Of a DNA stretch of 64,000 nt, positions 55,721 through 62,839 are shown one piece after another; position 1 is the stretch's first letter, and every line of letters begins with the position of its first letter. Origin of the DNA: an uncultured Eubacteriales bacterium (GTDB lineage Bacteria; Bacillota; Clostridia; Christensenellales; CAG-138); NCBI GenBank assembly GCA_900319345.1, contig ONNZ01000001.1, forward strand, positions 128,739-192,738. The letters run 5' to 3'. A model generated the notes under the pieces. It saw only the letters and a program-made list of their open reading frames with translations, did no database searches and had not been told where the DNA came from. The translations under genes and the position numbers were made by a program.

Positions 55721-55874
55721 AGAGAATACCTCCATATCCTGCACTGTATCAGAAAGACTTGTCATCGTTGCAACAAATGGGTTAACAAGATGTTAATTCT
55801 CAGGCAGTTGGATAAGGCGGCAGACCATTTGCGGCAAGGAAGATCTATAAAGCTGAATACCGGGCATGACGGCC

Positions 55875-56522
55875 TTATTTCCGCCCGGTGGGGATCCTGT
55901 CCAGGGCCTTGGCGAGGACGAAGGAGAGGACGATGCAGATGATCAGATCCACCAGCAGGTACGCCCCGTTGTAGGCGGCGGAGTAGACCCAGGCGTTGCT
56001 CCAGCCCTCGGGCACCCACTCGGCAAAGAAGATGGCCCCGGACAGGATGTGGCAGATCCAGCGGCCCGCTACGCCGATCACGGAACCGAGCTGCAGGTTC
56101 TTCACGCTGCCCGCGAGCCCCAGCATCATGAACGCCAGGGGGTAGTCCAGCAGGACCTGGACCCAGTGGTAGATCTCCGGCTTCTGGATCAGCTGCAAAA
56201 GGCCGTAGGCCGCCCCGGCGATGAGGCCGTTGCGCACGCCGAACTTGTTGCTGTACCACAGCAGGGGCAGCATGGAGGCCAACGTCACGCTGCCGCCCAG
56301 GGGCATGGAGTATAGCTTGATATAGCTCAGCACGAAGCTCATGGCCATGCACAGCGCCCCGTAGGTCAGGGCCCGGACGTCCGTCTTGCCCTGCTTCTGG
56401 GGGCGCTTGGCAAGATAGATCAGCAGCCCCACCATGACCACCAGGGCTCCCGCCGCAAAGCACCACTGGCGGGTGGTCATCTTGGCCAGCTTCTCGAAGA
56501 GCACGAATTCATTCAGATACAT
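55875..56522 (-). CDS. thiT: ECF-type thiamine transporter substrate-binding subunit ThiT
   Basis: A 215-residue S-component of the energy-coupling-factor family. Six hydrophobic helices are visible; YGALCMAMSFVLSYIKLYSMPLGGSVTLASMLPLLWYSNKFG is the signature thiamine-binding region of ThiT, and AGRWICHILSGAIFF, plus EWVPEGW, follow. It binds thiamine outside and uses a shared ECF ATPase module encoded elsewhere. It lies behind a TPP riboswitch with terminator, confirming the substrate. ATG 56522 follows GGAGGAAAGGAT. Confidence 0.96.
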   Translation of the reverse strand: MYLNEFVLFEKLAKMTTRQWCFAAGALVVMVGLLIYLAKRPQKQGKTDVRALTYGALCMAMSFVLSYIKLYSMPLGGSVTLASMLPLLWYSNKFGVRNGLIAGAAYGLLQLIQKPEIYHWVQVLLDYPLAFMMLGLAGSVKNLQLGSVIGVAGRWICHILSGAIFFAEWVPEGWSNAWVYSAAYNGAYLLVDLIICIVLSFVLAKALDRIPTGRK

Positions 56523-56539
56523 ATCCTTTCCTCCTCCAT

Positions 56540-56570
56540 AAAAAATCCGCACCGTCGGATAACGATGCGG
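56540..56570 (-). terminator. Riboswitch-controlled intrinsic terminator
   Basis: Minus-strand stem CCGCATCGT / ACGGTGCGG (56562-56570 and 56547-56555) followed by a six-T run, located between the TPP aptamer and the thiT ribosome binding site. It is the off-switch used when TPP is bound. Confidence 0.9.
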
Positions 56571-56587
56571 AAAAACTGCTATAGCGC

Positions 56588-56672
56588 CGCTTCCTCCGAT
56601 GGCATTACCCAACAGGTTCTAAGGGTTCGTCTCAGGTCGTCCCCTACGGAACGGCCGCCCCTGCGATCAAGA
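56588..56672 (-). promoter_or_regulatory. TPP riboswitch
   Basis: On the minus strand all conserved aptamer blocks can be read: GCAGGGG, CTGAGA, ACCCTT, GAACCTG, TAATGCCA and CGGAGGAAG, in the right order and spacing for a THI-box aptamer. It controls thiT together with the terminator hairpin at 56540-56570: high TPP favours termination, low TPP lets transcription continue. Confidence 0.96.
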
Positions 56673-56675
56673 GGA

Positions 56676-56704
56676 AGTATAGGCTGTTTTCAGTCGTTTG
56701 TCAA
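56676..56704 (-). promoter_or_regulatory. Promoter of the riboswitch-thiT unit
   Basis: Minus strand TTGACA (56699-56704), 17-base spacer, TATACT (56676-56681): a consensus-grade promoter whose -35 overlaps the stop codon of the DUF368 gene. Confidence 0.92.
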
Positions 56705-57588
56705 GCTTTCTCGGCTTTCTCGCCCTGGCGATCAAGGAACAGAGCCAAGGCGAAGCCCAGGATCAGGGTGATCGCGCCTGCGATCAGGTGCCCCGCGCCC
56801 ATGCCGGCGAAGTTCAGGCCGGACTTGATGAAGATGGGATAGGGGGAGGCGAGCATGAGGCCCATGATGGCGTAGTAGGTGGGAACGGGGCAATGGCCCA
56901 GCAGCCACTTGATCCACCGGCTCACCAGCAGCAGGCCCAGGATGGCGCCAATAGCGAAGAAGCCCAGGGCGAACACGTGGCCCCAGGGGATGGCGGCCCC
57001 GGACAGGCCCCCCTTCACGACCTCCTTCAGGCCCGTGATATGGCCGATGATGTCGTTATAGTAGCCCAGCACCAGCATGACCATGGAGCCGGAGATGCCC
57101 GGCACGATCATGGTGCCCGCGCCGATGAAGCCCAGGATGACAGCCATAAGGGCGCCGCCCAGGCTCATGGTCAGCTTCCCTTCGCTGCCCGCGTTGCCCG
57201 AGAGGTGCGGGAGAGCGATCATGATCCCCACCATCAGCACGAACATCAGCGCGCCGATGAGGGAGAACTTCTGCCCCTTCACCTTCTTGTAGAGCATGGG
57301 GAGGCTCCCCAAAATCATGCCGATGAAGCAGAGAGCGGTCTCGAAGAGATAGTGCTCCATGAGCCACTTGATGACGAAGGCGAGGCCCAGGATGCCCACC
57401 ACGATGCCGATGACGTAGGGGATCAGGAACACGATGGCCGCGCGCCGGACCTTCTTATCCCGGCTGGTGATGGAGATAGCCTGCTCGTAGATGCCCATGG
57501 TCATGATCATGGACCCGCCGCTGACCCCGGGGATCAGCACGGCCAGGCCCACGAGAATACCTTTTAATATAGCGATAACGTACTTCAT
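56701..57588 (-). CDS. DUF368 family membrane protein
   Basis: A 295-residue integral membrane protein of the DUF368 family. The start MKYVIAILKGILVGLAVLIPGVSGGSMIMTMGIYEQ and the internal copy GAGTMIVPGISGSMVMLVLGYYNDII show the two repeated PGxSGG/PGISGS motifs, typical of the family (related to the polyprenyl-phosphate translocase/DedA-like folds proposed for undecaprenyl phosphate recycling). It lies 14 bases after asnS, so it is co-transcribed. ATG 57588 with weak AAGAGAG ribosome binding site; the longer frame upstream lies in asnS. Confidence 0.92.
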   Translation of the reverse strand: MKYVIAILKGILVGLAVLIPGVSGGSMIMTMGIYEQAISITSRDKKVRRAAIVFLIPYVIGIVVGILGLAFVIKWLMEHYLFETALCFIGMILGSLPMLYKKVKGQKFSLIGALMFVLMVGIMIALPHLSGNAGSEGKLTMSLGGALMAVILGFIGAGTMIVPGISGSMVMLVLGYYNDIIGHITGLKEVVKGGLSGAAIPWGHVFALGFFAIGAILGLLLVSRWIKWLLGHCPVPTYYAIMGLMLASPYPIFIKSGLNFAGMGAGHLIAGAITLILGFALALFLDRQGEKAEKA

Positions 57589-57602
57589 AGCTCTCTTAAG
57601 GT

Positions 57603-58979
57603 TTACATCTCCAAATTGGCAGCCGTTCGGGGGAAGGGGCCCACGTCGCGGATGTTGGTCATGCCGGTGACGTACATGACCATACGGTCGAGGCCCAGGC
57701 CGAAGCCCGCGTGCTCCACGCCGCCGTAGCGCCTGAGGTCCAGATACCACTGGTACTCGGTCATGTCCATGCCCAGCTTGTCGCACTTGGCTTTGAGGAC
57801 GTCGTACCGTTCCTCACGCTGGCTGCCGCCCACGATCTCGCCCACGCCGGGGACCAGCAGGTCCGCCGCCGCCACGGTCTTCCCGTCGTCGTTCTCCCGC
57901 ATATAGAAGGCCTTGATCTCCTTGGGGTAGTTGGTGACGAAGATGGGCTTGTTGAACACCTTCTCGGTGAGATAGCGCTCGTGCTCGGACTGCAGGTCCG
58001 TGCCCCACTCCACCGGGTACTCGAATTCTACGCCGGACTTCTGGAGGATATCCACGGCCTCGGTGTAGCTGACCCGGCCGAAGTCGTTGTCCACCACGTT
58101 GTGGAGCCTATCGAGGAGCCCCTTGTCGATGAATTTGTTGAAGAACTGCATCTCGTCGGGGCAGCGGTCCATGACGGCGCGGATGATGTACTTCACCATG
58201 GCCTCGGCCACCTCCATGTCGCCCTCCAGGTCGCAGAAGGCCATCTCAGGCTCGATCATCCAGAACTCCGCCGCGTGCCGTGGGGTGAAGCTGTACTCCG
58301 CCCGGAAGGTGGGGCCGAAGGTGTAGATGTCCCGGAAGGCCATGGCGAAGGCCTCGCCGTAGAGCTGGCCGGTGCCGGAGAGGTGCACGGGCTTCTTGAA
58401 GAAGTCCTTGGAGTAATCCACCTTCCCGTCCTCGGTGCGAGGCAGCTTTTCAAGGTCCAGGGTGGTCACCTGGAACATCTCGCCCCGGCCCTCGCAGTCG
58501 GCGTTGGTCAGGATGGGGGTGTGGACGTAGACGAAGCCCCTATCCTGGAAGAACTCGTGGATGGCCGCGCTGACCACGGACCGGACCCGAAAGACCGCCT
58601 CGAAGGTGTTGGTCCGGGGGCGCAGGGTCTGCTGGGTGCGGAGGTACTCCAACGTGTGCCGCTTCTTCTGCATGGGGTAGTCCGGGGGACACTCGCCCAG
58701 GATGGTGATCTTGTCCGCCTTCACCTCGAAGGGCTGGGGCGCGTCGGGGGTCAGGATGAGCTCCCCGTCCACGGCGATGGAGCAGCCCGTGGAGAGGCCC
58801 TTCCCCAGATCCCGCTGGTCGTTCTCGAAGACCACCTGGATGGGTTTGAAGCAGGTGCCGTCGTTGAGCTCGATAAAGCCCATGGCCTTGCCCTGCCGCA
58901 CGGTGCGGACCCAGCCGCCCACGCTGATCTTGCCCACGTGGGCCTCGGGAGAGCGCTGTATGTCACGGAGTTTCAGCAT
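57603..58979 (-). CDS. asnS: Asparaginyl-tRNA synthetase
   Basis: A 458-residue class IIb aminoacyl-tRNA synthetase that charges tRNA-Asn. N-terminal OB-fold [27 protein letters not shown]; motif 2 [25 protein letters not shown] (about residues 210-235); motif 3 [15 protein letters not shown] near the end. ATG 58979 is chosen: AAGAGGACAACGCT precedes it; a GTG at 59000 with AAGGAG is a less likely alternative. The gene is followed by DUF368. The upstream -10 TATACT lies near the divergent YugP-like gene's own promoter. Confidence 0.97.
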   Translation of the reverse strand: MLKLRDIQRSPEAHVGKISVGGWVRTVRQGKAMGFIELNDGTCFKPIQVVFENDQRDLGKGLSTGCSIAVDGELILTPDAPQPFEVKADKITILGECPPDYPMQKKRHTLEYLRTQQTLRPRTNTFEAVFRVRSVVSAAIHEFFQDRGFVYVHTPILTNADCEGRGEMFQVTTLDLEKLPRTEDGKVDYSKDFFKKPVHLSGTGQLYGEAFAMAFRDIYTFGPTFRAEYSFTPRHAAEFWMIEPEMAFCDLEGDMEVAEAMVKYIIRAVMDRCPDEMQFFNKFIDKGLLDRLHNVVDNDFGRVSYTEAVDILQKSGVEFEYPVEWGTDLQSEHERYLTEKVFNKPIFVTNYPKEIKAFYMRENDDGKTVAAADLLVPGVGEIVGGSQREERYDVLKAKCDKLGMDMTEYQWYLDLRRYGGVEHAGFGLGLDRMVMYVTGMTNIRDVGPFPRTAANLEM

Positions 58980-59014
58980 AGCGTTGTCCTCTTGTTTCAC
59001 AAAATATTCTCCTT

Positions 59015-59071
59015 AGTATACCACGAATTTTTCAGTGTGCAATGGTAAATTCGTTTATATCGTGGTATACT
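59015..59071. promoter_or_regulatory. Divergent promoters of asnS and the zinc-protease gene
   Basis: Minus strand: TTGCAC (59037-59042), 16-base spacer, TATACT with TGG (59015-59020), for asnS. Plus strand: TGGTAA (59043-59048), 17-base spacer, TATACT with TGG (59066-59071). The two -35 boxes are back to back, so the units are divergent from one short region. Confidence 0.7.
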
Positions 59072-59102
59072 GGTGCTATCGAAAGGGAAGGAGGCTTTTC
59101 CC

Positions 59103-59807
59103 ATGCAGATCTTAGGCGTCTACGTCCGCTACGAGACGGTCATGCTGGCCCTGATCGTGGTCCTGATCCTGAGCCTTATCGCCCAGGGCAAGGTGAGACG
59201 GGTCTTCAACCGCTACAACACCGTCCCCGCCGCCCGGAACATCCCGGCGTACCAGGCGGCCCAGGAGATGCTGCTGGACAACGGCAGCGCCGTGACGGTC
59301 CACCCCGTCCAGGGGACGCTGACCGACCATTACGACCCCCGGAACGACACGGTGGGCCTGTCTACGGACGTCTACAACTCCTCCTCCGTGGCGGCTCTCG
59401 CCATCGCGGCTCACGAGATCGGCCACGTGCTCCAGTACCAGGAGAACTACGCGCCCATCCGCTGGCGCACGGCCGTGCTGCCCGTGGCCAACATCGGCGC
59501 CACCTTCGGCCCCTACATGATCCTGATCGGCCTGTTCATGAACCTGTACCCCCTGGCCGTCATCGGCCTCGCCCTCTACGGGGCCATGTTCCTGTTCCAG
59601 CTGGTGACCCTGCCCGTGGAGTTCAACGCCAGCAGCCGGGGCCTGGAGCTTCTCGATCGGGGCGGGTATATCGACGCCGACAATCGCAACGACGCCAGGA
59701 AGGTCCTGAGCGCCGCCGCCTGGACCTACGTGCTGGCGGCCCTGGGCTCTCTCCTCTCCTTCCTCCGGTTCTTTATGCTGGTGAACGGGAACAGAAGGAG
59801 GAACTGA
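59103..59807 (+). CDS. Membrane zinc metallopeptidase (YugP family)
   Basis: A 234-residue membrane protein of the Zn_peptidase_2 (YugP) family. The zinc motif is AAHEIGHVLQYQ (HExxH, about residue 110), with a membrane helix before it and two more after (residues 135-180 and 205-230). DRGGYIDADNRNDARKVLSAAAWTYVLAAL holds a third conserved block. It probably cleaves proteins at the membrane; the substrate is not known. ATG 59103 follows GGAAGGAGGCTTTTCCC. Confidence 0.92.
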   Translation: MQILGVYVRYETVMLALIVVLILSLIAQGKVRRVFNRYNTVPAARNIPAYQAAQEMLLDNGSAVTVHPVQGTLTDHYDPRNDTVGLSTDVYNSSSVAALAIAAHEIGHVLQYQENYAPIRWRTAVLPVANIGATFGPYMILIGLFMNLYPLAVIGLALYGAMFLFQLVTLPVEFNASSRGLELLDRGGYIDADNRNDARKVLSAAAWTYVLAALGSLLSFLRFFMLVNGNRRRN

Positions 59808-59822
59808 ACTTCCGTTCAATGC

Positions 59823-59853
59823 AAAAAAGCAGTCCTATATGGCTGCTTTTTTT
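59823..59853 (+). terminator. Intrinsic terminator of the zinc-protease gene
   Basis: AAAAAAGCAG pairs with CTGCTTTTTTT around a 10-base loop; the T-run is part of the second arm and continues after it. Confidence 0.85.
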
Positions 59854-60066
59854 AGTGAAATTGCGCCTCCGGCGCAGCTAAATTCGACTGACGCCCAGCG
59901 AAATTTGCTGTGCAAGCGAAATTCGGCTGCGCCGAGCTAAAGGAACGCCTGCGGCGAATAAAGCTTAGGAGCCGTCCTGCTTTCAATTCTTCCTTTAGCT
60001 TGCCCATCGGGAAAATTTCACTGCCGCGAAGCGGCAATTTAGCTTCGTGCTATGGCGCGAAATATC
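59854..60066. repeat. Intergenic repeat region with clustered imperfect palindromes
   Basis: About 210 bases between two terminators with several short, related units (GCGAAATT or AAATTTGC, each next to CTGCGCC/GGCGCAG or GCCGCGAAGCGGC palindromes). No convincing gene. It resembles the AT/GC-mixed non-autonomous repeats of clostridial genomes but I cannot name the family; other copies are not in this window. Confidence 0.6.
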
Positions 60067-60067
60067 A

Positions 60068-60095
60068 CCAAAAAGCAGCCCCTCGGGCTGCTTTT
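60068..60095. terminator. Bidirectional intrinsic terminator
   Basis: AAAAGCAGCCC / GGGCTGCTTTT with CTCG loop between the repeat region and the end of deoD; long T-run on plus, A-run on minus. Confidence 0.9.
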
Positions 60096-60110
60096 TGATA
60101 TTTGTTGATA

Positions 60111-60824
60111 TTATTCTGCAATTTCCAGGGCCACCTGGATCATGTCGTGGAAGGCGTTCTGCCGCTGTTCGGGGGTGGTGGCTTCGCCGCCGGCCAGCAG
60201 GTCCGAGATGGTGCAGATGCACAGGGCCTTCTTGCCCGCCCGGGCCGCATTCATGTATAGAGCGGCGCTCTCCATTTCCGCCGCCAGCACGCCCATCTTC
60301 ACCCAGGCGGTCTGGTCCACGGCGTCGCAGTAGAAGTTGTCGGAAGCGAGGAGGTTCCCCACCTTGTACCGAAGGCCCCGCTTCTCGCACTCGTCCACCG
60401 CCTTGCGGCACAGGTCGAAGTCCGCGATGGCGGAGTAGGTGCCGGGCAGGGCGTACTGGCTCACGAAGGCGCTGTTGTAGCAGGCACCCTGGCCGATGAC
60501 GATGTCGAAGAGCTTGAGATCGGGGTTCATGCCGCCGGCGGAGCCCACGCGGATGATGCTCTCCACGCCGAAGAAGTTGTAGAGCTCGTGGGAATAGATG
60601 CCGATGGCGGGCATGCCCATGCCGCTGGCCATGACGGACACCCGCTTGCCCTTATAGTAGCCGGTGTAGCCCTGGACGCCCCGGATGTTGTTGACCAGCT
60701 CCGCGTCGGTGAAGTAGGTCTCCGCGATCATCTTCGCCCGCAGAGGGTCCCCGGGCATGAGCACGGTCTTGGCGAAATCCTCCGGTGCGCAGCCGATGTG
60801 GGGCGTGAGATTCAGTTGCTTCAT
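60111..60824 (-). CDS. deoD: Purine-nucleoside phosphorylase DeoD
   Basis: A 237-residue hexameric PNP of the DeoD/UDP type. Motifs: [16 protein letters not shown] (phosphate/start), [32 protein letters not shown] (about residues 66-96), [16 protein letters not shown] (ribose-binding Glu, about 180) and the catalytic aspartate in TISDLLAGG. It cleaves purine nucleosides to base and ribose-1-phosphate in salvage. Ribosome binding site GGGAGGTAAGACACCC. It has its own promoter with a perfect palindrome over the -35. Confidence 0.97.
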   Translation of the reverse strand: MKQLNLTPHIGCAPEDFAKTVLMPGDPLRAKMIAETYFTDAELVNNIRGVQGYTGYYKGKRVSVMASGMGMPAIGIYSHELYNFFGVESIIRVGSAGGMNPDLKLFDIVIGQGACYNSAFVSQYALPGTYSAIADFDLCRKAVDECEKRGLRYKVGNLLASDNFYCDAVDQTAWVKMGVLAAEMESAALYMNAARAGKKALCICTISDLLAGGEATTPEQRQNAFHDMIQVALEIAE

Positions 60825-60854
60825 GGGTGTCTTACCTCCCGATCGTTTTTTTGT

Positions 60855-60888
60855 ATTGTATCACAAAAGCCATCCTGTTGACAACAGG
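60855..60888 (-). promoter_or_regulatory. deoD promoter with palindromic operator
   Basis: Minus strand TTGTCA (60879-60884), 18-base spacer, TACAAT (60855-60860). The 7-1-7 palindrome CCTGTTGACAACAGG (60874-60888) covers the -35, so a dimeric regulator could block polymerase. Confidence 0.65.
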
Positions 60889-60917
60889 TTGTTGGCCCTT
60901 CTTCGCCCTTCCCGGCT

Positions 60918-61877
60918 TCAGGAAAACCGGGCGGTGAGGACCCGGCTGGCGCCGTACTCATCCAGCCAAGCCGCCTCCTGGGACAGCAAAGCGCCGGCGT
61001 CGTCGTACCAGCCCAGGAACCTACGCCCCTCCTGGGGGTAGGCGTAATAGGTCTGCCGCCATTCCCCGGTCTCCTTCCACTGGGCGTTGTAGACCGGATT
61101 GAACTGCATTCCCACCGCCCCCGGCCCGTCGGCAGTCAGCTCCAGGGGCAATCGCTCCTCCCGCTGGGGCGCCAGGGACCGGATGCGCTTCAGCGGGTTC
61201 CCCGTGGCGTTCAGATGCCGGAGCAGCGGGTTGGCCCTGGTGTCCAGCTCCTGGATGCGGTTGTTGTGGCAATAGAAGTATTTGAGCTTCGGGCAGCTGC
61301 CCAGATCGATCGCAGAGAATCCGTTGTCGTTGATGTACAGCTCCACCAGCTCATGGCAGCAGCTCACGTCCAGGGACGCGAGCCGGTTCTTTCCGGCGTC
61401 GATGCCCTTGCACGAGATGAGGTCCCCTACGTCCAGGGTCGAGATCCGATTGTCCTGGATGCCCAGGATCTGCAGGGACGTATCGCCGCCCACGTCGACG
61501 GAATCGATCTCGTTGTGGTAGACGTCCACGAAGAGCAGATCTCCGCAGCCGGAAAGGTCCAGATGGCCGGTGAGGCCGCAGTTTCTTAGATAGATTTCGA
61601 AGCTCTGCAGGGGATAGATATCCTCGTTGAAGATATGGATACCGAAGCCGATCAGCTTCCCGTCCTGCACGACGACGCCGTCATGGCTACCCTGCCCCGG
61701 CCCCGCGTCCTCGTAGCTCCTGGTTTTGTCCGTGGTGGACACCCGGCGGATCACGCGCTGGTTCTGCTCGATCCTCTCCCGGTTGGTGCATCCGTCCGGT
61801 CCCCTCTGTTCCAGGAACGCGTTCACCTGCTCCGTCTGCACGGACAGCGGCTTGCCCCTGCCTTCTTCCAACGCCAT
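60918..61877 (-). CDS. Leucine-rich-repeat protein without signal peptide
   Basis: A 319-residue protein with seven or more LRR-like units of about 20 residues (LSGCGDLLFVDVYHNEIDSVDV, SLQILGIQDNRISTLDV, CCHELVELYINDNGFSAIDL, CPKLKYFYCHNNRIQELD), the short internalin-like type seen in clostridial surface proteins. Yet there is no signal peptide or membrane helix, so it looks cytoplasmic or needs another export route. The C-terminal part contains YAYPQEGRRFLGWYDDAG, a segment resembling InlB B-repeat-type (flg_new) surface modules. The start is at 61877, which gives a proper distance from GGGAGGG; an ATG at 61883 is too close. Confidence 0.75.
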   Translation of the reverse strand: MALEEGRGKPLSVQTEQVNAFLEQRGPDGCTNRERIEQNQRVIRRVSTTDKTRSYEDAGPGQGSHDGVVVQDGKLIGFGIHIFNEDIYPLQSFEIYLRNCGLTGHLDLSGCGDLLFVDVYHNEIDSVDVGGDTSLQILGIQDNRISTLDVGDLISCKGIDAGKNRLASLDVSCCHELVELYINDNGFSAIDLGSCPKLKYFYCHNNRIQELDTRANPLLRHLNATGNPLKRIRSLAPQREERLPLELTADGPGAVGMQFNPVYNAQWKETGEWRQTYYAYPQEGRRFLGWYDDAGALLSQEAAWLDEYGASRVLTARFS

Positions 61878-61912
61878 CTCCATTCCCTCCCAAATACCGA
61901 TCTATCGTATCT

Positions 61913-61941
61913 ATAGTATCACGACTGGGGACCCGGCGCAA
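61913..61941 (-). promoter_or_regulatory. Promoter of the LRR gene
   Basis: Minus strand TTGCGC (61936-61941), 17-base spacer, TACTAT (61913-61918) with TGA before it. Confidence 0.5.
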
Positions 61942-61942
61942 C

Positions 61943-61976
61943 GAAAAAGCGCAACCGCCGAAAAGGAGCTGCGCTG
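61943..61976 (-). terminator. Probable terminator of the PAP2 gene
   Basis: Minus-strand AGCGCA / TGCGCT stem with extension and five T afterwards, 38 bases after the PAP2 stop. Confidence 0.6.
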
Positions 61977-62013
61977 TGCGATATACTGTGATCGTTGAGG
62001 CCTTCTCGGTATC

Positions 62014-62703
62014 TTACCGCCGGCCTTCCCTCTTCGCCTCGATGCGCTTTTCCAGGGCGTAGCCCAGCCGCTCCCAGCGGAACCGCTTGGCGAGCTGCAG
62101 GGGGATCTCCGACACCAGTACCCCGGCGGGGATGTCCACCAGCACGTGCTGCTTCACGAACAGGATCGAACAGCACACCAGCAGCAGAAAGACGAAGTTG
62201 AACCGGCGATACCAGGTAGGGATGCCCTCCGTGTCCCAGATGGCCCGCCAGCAGTAGTAGCTGCACACCACGTGGAGGGAGGGGCACAGGTTATTGGGCT
62301 GGTCGCAGGCGTAGACCACCCGGGTGAGCCAGGGGAAGAAGCCCCTGCCCGTGACCTCCGGGCGCTGGATGGCCCCCGGCAGCAGCAGGAAGGTGGCCCC
62401 CGTCAAGAGCAGGGTCAGCAGATAGGCCGCCGAGTTCCGGTACACGTGCTCCTTCCGCTGCCGAAAGAGCAGGAAGAAGGTCACCAACCAGGAGACGAAG
62501 GACAGCACGTAGATGGACACCCAGCCGGGCCGGAAGGGGATGCGGCCGTCCCACGCGGTGGCCAGATCGATCTTCTCCATGAACATCAGGGGGATGCGGG
62601 TAGCCCAAAAGACGATGCACTGGACCAGGACCAAAAACAGCAAACAGACCCAGCCGTAGTCGGGCAGCAGGCTCCGTATCCAATTGAACGCTTTCTTGAT
62701 CAT
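62014..62703 (-). CDS. PAP2-family membrane phosphatase
   Basis: A 229-residue protein with six hydrophobic helices. The acid-phosphatase motifs are CPSLHVVCSYY (motif 2, about residues 139-149) and VKQHVLVDIPAG (motif 3, about 185-196), as in inositolphosphorylceramide-synthase-like PAP2 proteins; motif 1 (K..xxxRP) is less clear. It may dephosphorylate a lipid phosphate or transfer a phospho-head group at the membrane. GGAGGGAATGGG is its ribosome binding site; promoter at 62728-62756. Confidence 0.85.
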   Translation of the reverse strand: MIKKAFNWIRSLLPDYGWVCLLFLVLVQCIVFWATRIPLMFMEKIDLATAWDGRIPFRPGWVSIYVLSFVSWLVTFFLLFRQRKEHVYRNSAAYLLTLLLTGATFLLLPGAIQRPEVTGRGFFPWLTRVVYACDQPNNLCPSLHVVCSYYCWRAIWDTEGIPTWYRRFNFVFLLLVCCSILFVKQHVLVDIPAGVLVSEIPLQLAKRFRWERLGYALEKRIEAKREGRR

Positions 62704-62727
62704 CCCATTCCCTCCGGATAAGAACGT

Positions 62728-62756
62728 ATTGTATCACAACATCCTTCGGGATTCAA
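62728..62756 (-). promoter_or_regulatory. Promoter of the PAP2 gene
   Basis: Minus strand TTGAAT (62751-62756), 17-base spacer, TACAAT (62728-62733). Confidence 0.7.
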
Positions 62757-62839
62757 GGAACGAAACGTGAAGAAACGGTGGCGAAACATAAAGCGATATG
62801 ATAAGATATACCCAACGAACGATAAAGGGAGGACTTGCC

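Noticed and set aside
55762..56466. Alternative minus-strand frame over thiT
   Set aside because: Shadow of thiT in another frame; the ThiT frame follows the riboswitch and has the family signature.
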